A stretch of DNA of 64,000 nt from the NCBI GenBank assembly GCA_900543325.1, contig UQQU01000002.1, positions 16,374-80,373 on the forward strand, written 5' to 3'. The number at the start of each line of letters is the position of its first letter. Position 1 is the stretch's first letter. Of the stretch, positions 19,616 to 29,425 are shown piece by piece. This DNA is from an uncultured Clostridium sp. (GTDB lineage: Bacteria > Bacillota > Clostridia > Clostridiales > Clostridiaceae). The position numbers were made by a program, and so were the translations under genes. The notes under the pieces were generated by a model that made no database searches, was not told the origin of the DNA, and saw only the letters and a program-made list of their open reading frames with translations.

Positions 19616-20508
19616 CACTCTTTAACTCCTCCAATAGTAAGTCCAGATACAAAGTATCTTTGTAAGAATGGATATAAACATATAATAGGTACTGCAGTTA
19701 CAATAGTTATAGCTGCACGAATAGATGTTGGCGTTACAATACTACCTGCATTTTTCATGACTTCTGCGCTTGCACCTTGTGTAGTAGTTGATGATAATAA
19801 TTTCATAAGTTCATATTGCAATGTTGTTAATGAATTATCTGCTGAACAATAAAGCATAGAATCAAACCAAGAGTTCCATTGTCCAACAGCAACAAATAAT
19901 GCAACTGTTGCAAGTACTGGTTTACAAAGTGGAAGAATTATTTGAATAAATATTCTAAAATCTCCAGCCCCATCGATCTTTGCAGATTCAATAAGACTAT
20001 ATGGTATACCATTAATAAATGTTCGTATTACTATCATGTTAAAAGCGCTAATTAATCCAGGTATAATATAAACCCAAAAATTATTTAAAAGGTGTAATTC
20101 CTTTATTAAAATATATGTTGGAATCATTCCACCACTTACATACATTGTTAACACATAAATAAATGATAATTGCTTCTTATACATAAATTCTTTTCTACTT
20201 AAAACATAAGCTAACATCGCTGTTAAAAATACTGATAATACTGTGCCTATTAATGTTCTAGCTACAGATATAAACGCTGCTTGTCCTAAATTTTGATTTG
20301 CAAAAACAGTTTTATAATTTTGAAGAGTAAATATTCTTGGCCATAAATGTATTCCCCCCCTTACTGAATCAATACCATCATTAAAAGATACTGCCAAAGT
20401 ATTTATAATCGGATATAAAGTAATAATAACAAATATAATTAGAAAAATTGCTATAATTGTATCAAATACTATATCTTTAGTGCTTCTTTTACGTCTTCTA
20501 ATTTCCAT
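19615..20508 (-). CDS. Sugar ABC transporter permease, LplC/YtcP type
   Basis: A 297-residue CUT1 permease with about six membrane segments, the first near residues 15-35. The EAA loop appears as LIESAKIDGAGDFRIFIQIILP near residues 175-200 (written in part). It forms the channel with the gene just upstream. The ATG at 20508 lies nine bases after AAGGAG; an ATG three codons earlier overlaps that site. No ATPase gene lies nearby, as is usual for LplABC-like importers that share an MsmK-type ATPase. Confidence 0.93.
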   Translation of the reverse strand: MEIRRRKRSTKDIVFDTIIAIFLIIFVIITLYPIINTLAVSFNDGIDSVRGGIHLWPRIFTLQNYKTVFANQNLGQAAFISVARTLIGTVLSVFLTAMLAYVLSRKEFMYKKQLSFIYVLTMYVSGGMIPTYILIKELHLLNNFWVYIIPGLISAFNMIVIRTFINGIPYSLIESAKIDGAGDFRIFIQIILPLCKPVLATVALFVAVGQWNSWFDSMLYCSADNSLTTLQYELMKLLSSTTTQGASAEVMKNAGSIVTPTSIRAAITIVTAVPIICLYPFLQRYFVSGLTIGGVKE

Positions 20509-20526
20509 TTTAACCATCTCCTTATG

Positions 20527-21504
20527 CTAGAATAAACTTTCTTGACCAGCTGATTTTGCAGCTTTATTTGCAATAAAAATTAATATAATGCTAATTACAC
20601 TCTTAAATATTCCTGCCGCAGTAGCTAGAGAATAGTTATTCAATCCAATACCATATTTTAATACAAAAATATCTATTGTTTGAGAAACATCTTGAATTAA
20701 ACCATTACCTAATAAATACTGTATTTCAAAACCAGCATTTAAAATATTACCTATATTTATAATTAGTAAGATAAATATTGTAGGCTTTATACCTGGTAAA
20801 GTTACGTGCCATATCTTTTGTAATCTGCCTGCTCCATCAATTTCTGCTGCTTCATATAAGTCTGGATTAATAGATGTCATTGCTGCCAAATAAATAATAC
20901 TTCCCCATCCTACTTCTTTCCAAACATTAGTTGCACCTACAATTCCCCAAAAATATTTTGGATCTGCAAAAAAGTTTATAGGATTGTCTACTAAATTCAT
21001 ATTTTGCAATATTTCATTTACAACTCCTGTAGATGGTGATAAAACTTCAGCAACAATTCCTGTTACTACTATCCAAGATAAGAAGTGTGGTAAGTATGAT
21101 ACTGTTTGTACAAACTTTTTTGCATGTCTATTCCTTACCTCATTAAGTATTAATGCTAATCCAATAGAGCAAATAAAACCAAGTGATAAATTTATTAAGC
21201 TCATAGCTAAAGTATTTCTAAGTACCTTCAAAAACACATCGTCTGAAAATAAAAATTTAAATTGATCAAGTCCAACCCATATTTGGTCAAATATACTCTT
21301 ACCTGGTTTGTAATTTTGAAATGCCATTACCCATCCTGCAAGAGGCGCATAACAAAATATAGCTACATAAATAACAAAAGGAATAGCCATCAGAATAAGT
21401 GTTTTTTGTCTTTTCATTATTTCCCATGTACATTTTTTATTTGTATTTACATCTATTTTTTTCTCTACATTACTTATTTTTTTAGTTTTGAATTTAATCT
21501 CCAT
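20527..21504 (-). CDS. Sugar ABC transporter permease, LplB type
   Basis: A 325-residue CUT1 permease with a longer cytosolic N-terminus (about 40 residues) and roughly six membrane segments. The EAA loop is DLYEAAEIDGAGRLQKIWHV. It partners the permease that follows after 18 bases. Together with the lipoprotein upstream it imports, by context, xylo-oligosaccharides. Confidence 0.93.
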   Translation of the reverse strand: MEIKFKTKKISNVEKKIDVNTNKKCTWEIMKRQKTLILMAIPFVIYVAIFCYAPLAGWVMAFQNYKPGKSIFDQIWVGLDQFKFLFSDDVFLKVLRNTLAMSLINLSLGFICSIGLALILNEVRNRHAKKFVQTVSYLPHFLSWIVVTGIVAEVLSPSTGVVNEILQNMNLVDNPINFFADPKYFWGIVGATNVWKEVGWGSIIYLAAMTSINPDLYEAAEIDGAGRLQKIWHVTLPGIKPTIFILLIINIGNILNAGFEIQYLLGNGLIQDVSQTIDIFVLKYGIGLNNYSLATAAGIFKSVISIILIFIANKAAKSAGQESLF

Positions 21505-21513
21505 ACTAATACT

Positions 21514-21580
21514 CCTATATTCAAATATAGGGTATCTTTCGATACCCTATATTTGAATATAGGGTATCTTTCGATACCAT
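21514..21580 (-). repeat. 23-bp perfect hairpin with GAAA loop plus a partial second copy, between binding protein and permease genes
   Basis: Bases 21514-21536 pair perfectly with 21541-21563; in the transcript the loop is GAAA, a GNRA tetraloop. A second GGTATC/GATACC hairpin (21563-21578) repeats the inner part with a 32-base period. The placement behind a binding-protein gene fits a structure that protects the upstream mRNA and lowers permease expression. Confidence 0.85.
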
Positions 21581-21588
21581 TTATTATT

Positions 21589-23271
21589 TTAATTTTCGAA
21601 TTCTTCTACTCTTCTCTTAACTTCATCTGTTAAAGCTTTTTCATACGCTTCTATATTAGCCTTTGTAGTTAATTCATTCATATACTTATCCCAAGAAGCT
21701 TCAAATTCACCATCTTTAGCCATAATAACTTTAGGCAACCATTGTCTTTTTATATCATCCATTTTTTGCATTGCTATTCCAGCCTCTGAATCTGCAGATA
21801 AAAGGTTAGTGAATGAATATATTGGATACCATGGTCCTACATCTTCAAATGTTTCTCCTAAAAAATCTGGGAATTTTTCATATCCATATGCATCTAATAT
21901 TTTCTTATCTATATCACTTAAAGTTTCATAATACTCTTTTGGTTGATTTCCAGGTTCAATAGCATTAATATTATCTTTTAATGTTCCTGTAAAATGCGGT
22001 AAATATGCATAATCACACATATTTTTAAGTTTCCATTCTTCATTCTTTGGATTGGCTCTTTGTTCTTCAGTTCTGTAGAATACTCCATCTTCTCCTACTT
22101 CGTAGTCAACACCTTCTTCTCCCCAAGATCTTAATTTAATAATTTCTTCATCTAATAAATCATTTAAAAATTGTAATGCTCCATCAACATCTTTACAACT
22201 TACAGAAACTCCAATACCATTTGAAACATTTAATGCTGTTACTGCTCTATATTTAGGTTGTACACTTTCATCAACAACTAAACCTAACGGAACCCAAGTT
22301 CTTTCATCTAATCCTTGTTGTATTAATGCTGTTTCAGCTGGTTGGAACTGCCAGTGTTGGTCTACCATACCAAGTACTGTTCCAGTTGAAAGCTTTGCTA
22401 TATATTGATCATATGAATTAGTAAACGATTCCGGATCTAATATACCTTTATTATACATTTCATTTAATTTCTTATAATATTCCTTAGCTTCTGGAATAGT
22501 ATTATAATTTTTTGCTTCTAACGTTTCTGGATCTACTATTGCAGAACCATCATTAGGATATCCAGCTATGAATTGTGGTGGATTTTCTAGACAGAAATAT
22601 CTCCAGTCATGTGTTAATATTTCAAAACCTATAGTTGGATTGCCGTTTATAGTTGGATTTGCTTCTTTATATCTTTCAATCAAATCAAAATATTGATCTA
22701 AAGTTTTTATTTCAGGATAATTATCCCATTCTAATACTGCCTTTTGTATCCAAAATGCCTCATCATTAAAATTAGTTGCTGTATCTTCACCTTGTCTTAC
22801 TCCAAATTGCGGTATTATATAAATATGACCATCTTCAGATCTAACTTTATCCCATTCTTTTTCACTTAAATAATTCTTAAGATTAGGATATTTATCTAAA
22901 TGTTCATCTAAAGGTATTAATGCACCAGCATCAATAAGATTTTGTGTTGCATCTGCACCATCTATAAAATCTGGATATTCCCCTCCTGCTATCATAACTC
23001 CAATTCTTTCTTGAGCTGTTTGTCCTGTTAACCATTGTTCATCTACTTTTGCACCTATCTTTTCTGCAATTACATTTTTAATCCTATTATCATCTGGTAA
23101 TTCCTTTCCTGGTACTGCATAAAAAGCTGTATATGTTTTTATGCCATCTTCATTCACTTGTTCTGTTCCTACATTTTCATTTGCTTTTGAACCGCCACCA
23201 CAGCCAGTTAAAACTGACATAGACATTATTCCAGCAATAATAGTCGATATCACTGCTTTTGATTTTCTCAT
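21589..23271 (-). CDS. Extracellular sugar-binding lipoprotein, LplA type
   Basis: A 560-residue solute-binding protein. The signal peptide ends in the lipobox VLTGC with C24 as the lipid-bearing residue, followed by a glycine linker; the rest is the two-lobed binding fold of the large LplA group. It delivers substrate to the two permeases downstream. The ligand is not readable from sequence; the surrounding xylanases point to xylo-oligosaccharides. GGGGAGAG precedes the ATG. A decayed second copy lies directly upstream. Confidence 0.93.
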   Translation of the reverse strand: MRKSKAVISTIIAGIMSMSVLTGCGGGSKANENVGTEQVNEDGIKTYTAFYAVPGKELPDDNRIKNVIAEKIGAKVDEQWLTGQTAQERIGVMIAGGEYPDFIDGADATQNLIDAGALIPLDEHLDKYPNLKNYLSEKEWDKVRSEDGHIYIIPQFGVRQGEDTATNFNDEAFWIQKAVLEWDNYPEIKTLDQYFDLIERYKEANPTINGNPTIGFEILTHDWRYFCLENPPQFIAGYPNDGSAIVDPETLEAKNYNTIPEAKEYYKKLNEMYNKGILDPESFTNSYDQYIAKLSTGTVLGMVDQHWQFQPAETALIQQGLDERTWVPLGLVVDESVQPKYRAVTALNVSNGIGVSVSCKDVDGALQFLNDLLDEEIIKLRSWGEEGVDYEVGEDGVFYRTEEQRANPKNEEWKLKNMCDYAYLPHFTGTLKDNINAIEPGNQPKEYYETLSDIDKKILDAYGYEKFPDFLGETFEDVGPWYPIYSFTNLLSADSEAGIAMQKMDDIKRQWLPKVIMAKDGEFEASWDKYMNELTTKANIEAYEKALTDEVKRRVEEFEN

Positions 23272-23323
23272 TTTCTCTCCCCCATTCTCCTCTTATATGG
23301 TTTTAATAACAACCATTGATTAA

Positions 23324-23339
23324 ATTATACGTTTACATG
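23324..23339. promoter_or_regulatory. Possible CcpA (cre) half-matching site ahead of the binding protein
   Basis: On the minus strand the text ATGTAAACGTATAATT has an exact left half of the cre consensus TGWAANCGNTNWCA, but the right half mismatches. It lies about 55 bases upstream of the ATG. Catabolite control would fit, but the match is weak. Confidence 0.3.
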
Positions 23340-23385
23340 CCCCCTCTCTCAACATAATAAATTATATAAAAAATACCATAAATTA

Positions 23386-23433
23386 TATAATATAACTTTT
23401 ATTTTTATATATATAAATAAAAGTTATATTATA
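23386..23433. repeat. Perfect 19-bp inverted repeat ahead of the binding-protein gene
   Basis: Bases 23386-23404 and 23415-23433 are exact inverted copies with a ten-base AT centre. It lies between the terminator of the decayed paralogue and the intact gene. It could be a second terminator, a leader hairpin or an operator. Confidence 0.7.
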
Positions 23434-23445
23434 CTTTCACAATAC

Positions 23446-23483
23446 AATAAAGGGTTATATAAATTTTAATATCTATATAACCC
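23446..23483 (-). terminator. Terminator behind the decayed binding-protein copy
   Basis: GGGTTATATA (23452-23461) pairs with TATATAACCC (23474-23483), with a T-rich tail in the minus direction. Confidence 0.7.
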
Positions 23484-23492
23484 TCTATATAT

Positions 23493-24603
23493 TTATTTGC
23501 TATATTCTTCTACTCTTCTTTTAACTTCATTAGTAAGAGCCTCTTCATATATATATATATCCACATTATTTCTCAATTCATAAATATAATCATTCCAATT
23601 AGATTCAAATTGATCAATTCTTCCCATTATAATTTTAGGAAGAAATTTACGTTTAATTTCTGTCATCTTTTCCTTTGCAATTCCAGCTGCTGAATCTGTA
23701 AACAAGTTATTGGAATATGAATATATTGGATACCATTCTGATATCTTATCATTTACTTTAGGTATAAATTCATTAAATGTTTCATATCCATATGCCTCTA
23801 ATAGCTCTCTATCATTTGATCCTAAGTTTTCATAAAACTCCCTTGACTGCTCCCAAGGCACAACAGCATTTATTCCATCATCTAACATACCTTTGTACAT
23901 AGGTAAGTATTGATAATAACACATATTATTTAATACCCACTTATTATCTAATGAATTTTCTCTTTGCTCCTCTGTTCTATAAAACTCACCATTATCATCT
24001 ACCAAATAATTAGGAGTTACAGATTCATCTATTGTTAATGCTAGCGGTATCCATCTTCTATTATTAAGACCTTTTTGTAACAATTCAATATCAGAACTTT
24101 CAAACTGCCAATATTGATCTACCATCCCTAGAACTGCTCCAGTTGATAATTTCTCTAAATACTGATTATACGAAAGTGTAAAAGTTTCTGATTCTATTAA
24201 CCCCTTGTTATAAACTTCATTTAGCTTTTTAAAATACATTTTTGCTTCTGGAATATCACTATATATTTTTGCTTCTAATGTATCTGGATTTACTATAGCA
24301 CCTCCATCATTAGGATAGCCTGCTAAAAACTGAGGAGGATTTTCTAAACAAAACATCCTCCAATCATAAGTTAAAATTTGAAATCCAATAGTTTCTTCAC
24401 CATTAATAGTTGGATGTGCATCTTTATACCTTTCTATTAAATCAAAATATTCATCAAGTGTTTTAATATTCGGATAGTTGTCCCATTTTAATACTTCTTT
24501 TTGTATCCAAAAAGCTTCTCCCTTATGGATTGTACTCTTATCTTCACCTTTAACAATCCCAAACTGCGGAATTATATAAATATGCCCATCTTTATCATAT
24601 TAT
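23493..24603 (-). pseudogene. Decayed paralogue of the LplA-type binding protein
   Basis: The reading frame aligns with the intact binding protein downstream, beginning at YDKDGHIYIIPQFG (matching residue about 145 of the intact protein). The signal peptide and first 140 or so residues are gone. The visible ATG peptide MKSFKQKII ends in a stop and is out of frame with the rest. Inside, about 48 residues are missing (intact: from RAVTALNVSNG to GVDYE; here VTPNYLVDDNGEFY joins directly). The remaining parts are clearly similar but diverged, so the duplication is not recent. An internal ATG at 24356 could start a 287-residue product, but it would lack export and most of one lobe. Confidence 0.9.
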
Positions 24604-24664
24604 TTTTTGTTTAAATGATTTCATAACAAACTCCCAATTTTACTTTTTAACGTTTTCCCCTTTT

Positions 24665-27600
24665 TTACTTAATAATTTTATTATACCTCAATTTACTTCC
24701 AATAAAAATAGCTATAATAGCTATAATTACCATATAAATAACATTTTCATTACCTGTTTGTGGCAACTTATTGCTATTGTTATTATCTCCATTATTACTT
24801 ACAATATTTTTATTAGTAACAATGACTTTTATTTCTTTTATTGCACTTGCACCCTTACTGTCTTCTACAGAATATATTACTTTATACTCTCCTATCCTTT
24901 TTGTATTTACAGTATTTTTAACAACCTTTACTTTATCAGTTATATCTCCATCTTCTTTATCTTTAGCTATAACTCTATCATACGGATTAAATTCATCACC
25001 TAAATTTAATACTATATCATCAGCTATTATTATTGGAATATTATTTTCCTCATCAGGAGCTTCAACATCTACATTTTTACTCATTATGAGATTTCCATAC
25101 TCAGAACTTCTTTGCCATCCCATTCCTGACATATCACACCAGTTAGCTACAGTTACTCTCTTACCTGTAGCATCTGCATCATTAACTTGTACATCAAATC
25201 CTATTAATGAATTCTCCTTATTCTCACCAACATAAATTGCTGCTTCAATTATATATCCACCTTCAACTATTTTAGTAGCTGAATTAAAATTATCCACATT
25301 ACAATTTCCATTAAAGCTAGCTTCATTTTTATAGTTTATTCTATATTGAGCATCATCTTCATCATACAATGGAGTTTTAGCATTATTTAAATCAACAAAT
25401 AATTCAACTGAATCTTTTTCATGATCATATTCATTATCTGAATTTAATACATCATCAACAACTTCTGCTAATACATATAAATACTTCCCACTCCATAAAG
25501 TTCTAACTTCTGCTATTGCTCCATCTTTTCCTACTGAAAAATTATTTACATTTATAACTTCAGCCTTATCCCATGCATCATCGATTTCACCATCAATTTC
25601 AGGATTACCTTCTATTGCATTTGCAATTTTAGCTGTAGACATAAATATAATTTCTCCAAAATCTTTTTCTGTTATTTCTCCACCATTTACATCATTCCAT
25701 ACAGAAACTGATTTTAAATTATCATTATCATAATTATTGATTCTAACTTCAAAGCTTATAGTATCCTCAATTTCTATACTTTTATCTCCTACTGGAACTG
25801 TTGCTGTTGCAGTATATCCACTACCATCTACCTTTTCATTTACACTATTACGCTTTATTGTTATAGCTTCAGCACTGCCAACATAAAATTCAATACTATC
25901 ATTTTCATTTAAAGATGTGTCAGTTATATCCGCATTTATATAAATATTTTCTTCATCCCAAATTACTCTTACATTAGCTTTTGCTCCATCATTACCTTCA
26001 ATTATTTTATTTACATCAATACTATTTGATAACTTCCAAGCTAAATCATTAACTTTTTCTACTTTTTTCGCTTCAATACTCTTAGTTTTAATTTCAAGAC
26101 TATTTGGATCTACTAAAGCCCAGTAAGCTGGTTTTGCTTTAAAGTTTCTATCAAATAATAATGGAGCATTTTTTCGTCCTTCAACAGGAAAATTATCAAG
26201 CCATGAATCATTATCAGTAACTCCCCAAACTAAAGTCATATCAATATTTCCTTTAGCTGTTTGCTCTTTAAATAAATCAAATAATTCTTGATATCTATAA
26301 GCTTGTTGTAATAATACTTCAGATGTTATTGGCATTTCTTTATCGCTATCACTCTTGTATATAGATAAATCTAATTCTGTAATTTGTACTGTAAAATCTG
26401 GATTATACTTTTTCAATTCTGAAAATCTCTCTATAGTAGCTTCAATACTCTTTATATCTGGATTATACATAGATATATGTGTTTGTAATCCCACTCCATC
26501 TACAGGTACTCCAGCTATAAGAAGTCTTTCTATTAAATTATATAATGCATCTTGCTTTCTACCAGCGCTTTCAGCTCCATACTCATTTATTATTAACTTA
26601 GCATTAGGGTCCGCTAATCTTGCTGCTCTAAATGCTGCTTCTATATAATCATCATCATCACCATCACCATCTAAATCACCAATTATTCTTGCCCATTTAG
26701 AGTTTTCATTATCTCTTCTTAATCCATTTTCAGACACACCATCTGCTATTACTTCATTAACAACATCCCATGCATATATTTTTCCTGCATAACGACTTGC
26801 TACTGTAGTTATGTGCTCTGTCATTCTTTCAAGTAAATCTTCACTTGAAACTTCTTTACTACTATCTTCTGAATCCTTAAAGAACCAGCTTGGCATTTGA
26901 CTATGCCAAACTAAGGCATGACCTCTCATAAGCTTATTATTATCATATGCATAATTTACAAGAGTATCTGCGTCATCCCAATAATACACATCTTCACTTG
27001 GTCTCATTGGCTCAACTTTCATTACATTTTCTGCAACTATTGCATTAAAATGCTTATTAATTAGTGCTTCATACTCACTACCTTCTTCTAATTGGTCTGG
27101 TCTTACAGCTGTACCTATAACAAAATTTTGCCCTAAAGACTCAGTTAAAGCTTCATGTAATGACTTAATATCCGGTTCATGCTTATCATCTGATTTTGCA
27201 ACCTTAACAAACTTTACTTCATCAATATAGAAATCCATTAAATCATAATCAGTACTTTCTGGATCACTATCAGCAATTTCTTTATATGAAGTTTCCATAT
27301 AAAATGAATAACTATTTAAATCTTCAGAATTTGGAATTGTATATTCACCTTCTATTAGTGTCCATTCACCTTTTTTAACATTCTTTTCCCCAATAGTCGC
27401 ATACTGAGCATCTTTATCTATAAATTCATTTGAAAATTGAACTTTAAATGTTTTTCTATCTGGTCCATCATTATATTTAACCCAAGAAGAAATCCTATAT
27501 GTTTCTCCTTTTTCAAGGTAATTTGTCATATTAATTATTGGACCATCAAAAGTTTCACTTCTATTTGAAACTTTTAAAGAATAGTTACCTTCATAAGCTT

Positions 27601-28330
27601 CTTCATTTACTGCTTCCACTGTAGAATTTATTCTTCCAGTAAAATCATAATTCTCACCTTCAAAGTTAAATTTCACTTCATCAGTGGCTTGTTCATTATC
27701 TTCTGATTCTACATTACTTTTTTCAGAAACTGAAAAATCATCAATTACATATGCTAAATTTGCATTGTTAGATTCTATTTTTATATTTAATGCAATAAGC
27801 TCTTTATCTTTACTTGCATCCTCTAACTTATATGTTCCATTTAATGCAACAGCCTCGGTTAAATTTATTTTAGCATCAACTATATTTTTTCCTTCTAACC
27901 ATCCACCTTCATAATTATCATAATACTCTTTTTTTTCACCTGTTATATTACCATTTTTGTCCAATAAATTATATTGTCTATAAATCGTTACATTAACTGA
28001 ATTTTCACCTTCATCTTTAGCTCTAATTTTAAATGAAATATCGTATGTCTTTCCTTCCTTTAATAATTCTTTCAAGTCCAATGTTGCACCATTACAACCT
28101 TGTGTTCCTTCATAACATTCTAAACTATAGTCACCACTTATAGGGTTATCAGCAGTAATCTCTACCTTTCCCTCTCCACTATTGTACCATTTTCCATTAC
28201 TACCATCTTCAAAGTCATAAAATACAACTTCTTTACTAATCTCACCAGCCTCTACAGCTATTGATGATAATGGATTTAATATAACTAATCCACTAAGCAA
28301 TAAACTCATAATTTTTTTTTTATTTTTCAT
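24665..28330 (-). CDS. Secreted, sortase-anchored multidomain GH10 endo-xylanase
   Basis: A 1221-residue modular xylanase. In order: signal peptide (1-28), two CBM22-like modules (about 34-200 and 220-377), the GH10 catalytic domain (about 387-745), two CBM9-like modules (about 760-898 and 905-1090), an Ig/HYR-like domain (about 1095-1172), and the sorting signal LPQTG at 1189-1193 with a hydrophobic stretch and a basic tail. The acid/base is E526 in AWDVVNEVI and the nucleophile E652 in VQITELDLS. An acidic insert DLDGDGDDDDYI (about 552-563) resembles a calcium loop. It cuts xylan at the cell surface. The ATG at 28330 follows GGGGGG by five bases; an upstream ATG (28351) overlaps that site. 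Confidence 0.95.
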   Translation of the reverse strand: MKNKKKIMSLLLSGLVILNPLSSIAVEAGEISKEVVFYDFEDGSNGKWYNSGEGKVEITADNPISGDYSLECYEGTQGCNGATLDLKELLKEGKTYDISFKIRAKDEGENSVNVTIYRQYNLLDKNGNITGEKKEYYDNYEGGWLEGKNIVDAKINLTEAVALNGTYKLEDASKDKELIALNIKIESNNANLAYVIDDFSVSEKSNVESEDNEQATDEVKFNFEGENYDFTGRINSTVEAVNEEAYEGNYSLKVSNRSETFDGPIINMTNYLEKGETYRISSWVKYNDGPDRKTFKVQFSNEFIDKDAQYATIGEKNVKKGEWTLIEGEYTIPNSEDLNSYSFYMETSYKEIADSDPESTDYDLMDFYIDEVKFVKVAKSDDKHEPDIKSLHEALTESLGQNFVIGTAVRPDQLEEGSEYEALINKHFNAIVAENVMKVEPMRPSEDVYYWDDADTLVNYAYDNNKLMRGHALVWHSQMPSWFFKDSEDSSKEVSSEDLLERMTEHITTVASRYAGKIYAWDVVNEVIADGVSENGLRRDNENSKWARIIGDLDGDGDDDDYIEAAFRAARLADPNAKLIINEYGAESAGRKQDALYNLIERLLIAGVPVDGVGLQTHISMYNPDIKSIEATIERFSELKKYNPDFTVQITELDLSIYKSDSDKEMPITSEVLLQQAYRYQELFDLFKEQTAKGNIDMTLVWGVTDNDSWLDNFPVEGRKNAPLLFDRNFKAKPAYWALVDPNSLEIKTKSIEAKKVEKVNDLAWKLSNSIDVNKIIEGNDGAKANVRVIWDEENIYINADITDTSLNENDSIEFYVGSAEAITIKRNSVNEKVDGSGYTATATVPVGDKSIEIEDTISFEVRINNYDNDNLKSVSVWNDVNGGEITEKDFGEIIFMSTAKIANAIEGNPEIDGEIDDAWDKAEVINVNNFSVGKDGAIAEVRTLWSGKYLYVLAEVVDDVLNSDNEYDHEKDSVELFVDLNNAKTPLYDEDDAQYRINYKNEASFNGNCNVDNFNSATKIVEGGYIIEAAIYVGENKENSLIGFDVQVNDADATGKRVTVANWCDMSGMGWQRSSEYGNLIMSKNVDVEAPDEENNIPIIIADDIVLNLGDEFNPYDRVIAKDKEDGDITDKVKVVKNTVNTKRIGEYKVIYSVEDSKGASAIKEIKVIVTNKNIVSNNGDNNNSNKLPQTGNENVIYMVIIAIIAIFIGSKLRYNKIIK

Positions 28331-28491
28331 AAAATCCCCCCTTGTATACATTTACATATTTAATGTTACTATTTTTGTATTATTTTTAAATACGCTAAAT
28401 TATATATTTTCTTTAAATAATTATTGTTTATAAACTTCACTATTATAAATTTGTTCTGTTTTTCTTAATTCTATTTAGAAAAAATAAATAT

Positions 28492-28534
28492 AAAAAATTA
28501 AGTGAAGTTTCTCAAGAAAACTTCACTTAATTTT
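28492..28534 (-). terminator. Terminator of the esterase operon
   Basis: AATTAAGTGAAGTTT-type arms (28494-28509 with 28517-28533) around a short loop, with a long A/T flank giving a U tract. It separates the debranching operon from the xylanase gene. Confidence 0.85.
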
Positions 28535-29352
28535 TAATAGTCTTTAAATATTCTTTTTAAAAAGTTATATAAACCATGATTCCAAACTGTAAAATCATGT
28601 CCACCCTCTATTTCATAATAAATATGATTAACATTATTTTTAACTAACGTATTATGTTGTCTTATTGCCTCATTCATTACAATACTATCATCTTTACCTT
28701 TTACAATCATAATTAAAGTTTTAAGGTCCTGCGGTATTTTAAAGTTTTCCTCAGTAAATAATCCCTCTTCAAAAACACCATTATTCAAGTATTTAAATAT
28801 ACCAAACGCTGGACAAAAAGCACCAATATATCCAAAAATTTTATATAATGTAAATCCAATATATAAAGCTTCTCTTCCTCCCATAGATAATCCAGCAATT
28901 GCAGTATTTTCCCTTCCTAATTTAACTGAATAATTCTTCTCTACATACGGAATTAAGTCATTTAATAAGTCATTAATAAAGTTATCAAATGCTTTAAAAT
29001 GCTCTAATGTAAATATATCACCTGGATTTGCTGAATCATCTTGCCTAGCACGCACATTTGGAAAAATAATTATCATTTCGCTTGCATTTTTTGTTGCCAT
29101 TAAATTTCCAATAATATACTGTGCTCCTCCATTTAACCATTCATTTTCATCTCCACCAATCCCATGTAAAAGATATAAAACAGGGTATTTTTTATTCTCA
29201 TTATAATTAGTAGGTAGCCATATATTAAACTTTCTTTTTGTTTTTATATTTTTTGAATAGTATTCAACTTTACTTATCGTTCCATAATCAACACTTTCTA
29301 TTAACTTATCGTACCCAATAGGAGGTACATATTGATTAACTTCACTTTTCAT
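28534..29352 (-). CDS. CE1-like esterase, cytosolic
   Basis: A 272-residue alpha/beta hydrolase of the esterase D/CE1 group. The nucleophile is S156 in AGLSMGGRE, the acid D221 or D222 in KGKDDSI, and the histidine H252 in GGHDFTVW; HGIGGDENEW contributes the oxyanion region. There is no signal peptide. Relatives act as acetyl-xylan or feruloyl esterases, so it probably removes acyl groups from imported xylo-oligomers. It is last in the operon with the SASA esterase and the second GH43. Confidence 0.88.
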   Translation of the reverse strand: MKSEVNQYVPPIGYDKLIESVDYGTISKVEYYSKNIKTKRKFNIWLPTNYNENKKYPVLYLLHGIGGDENEWLNGGAQYIIGNLMATKNASEMIIIFPNVRARQDDSANPGDIFTLEHFKAFDNFINDLLNDLIPYVEKNYSVKLGRENTAIAGLSMGGREALYIGFTLYKIFGYIGAFCPAFGIFKYLNNGVFEEGLFTEENFKIPQDLKTLIMIVKGKDDSIVMNEAIRQHNTLVKNNVNHIYYEIEGGHDFTVWNHGLYNFLKRIFKDY

Positions 29353-29425
29353 CCATTAATACCTCTCTTTAACTTTATATCAGCCTTAATGATACTAAAA
29401 TTAGTAACCTACTTCTAAATAATAA

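Noticed and set aside
24640..24660. A cre-like AAAACGTT site between the xylanase and the decayed binding-protein copy.
   Set aside because: It lacks the outer TG and CA bases and no promoter is evident there.
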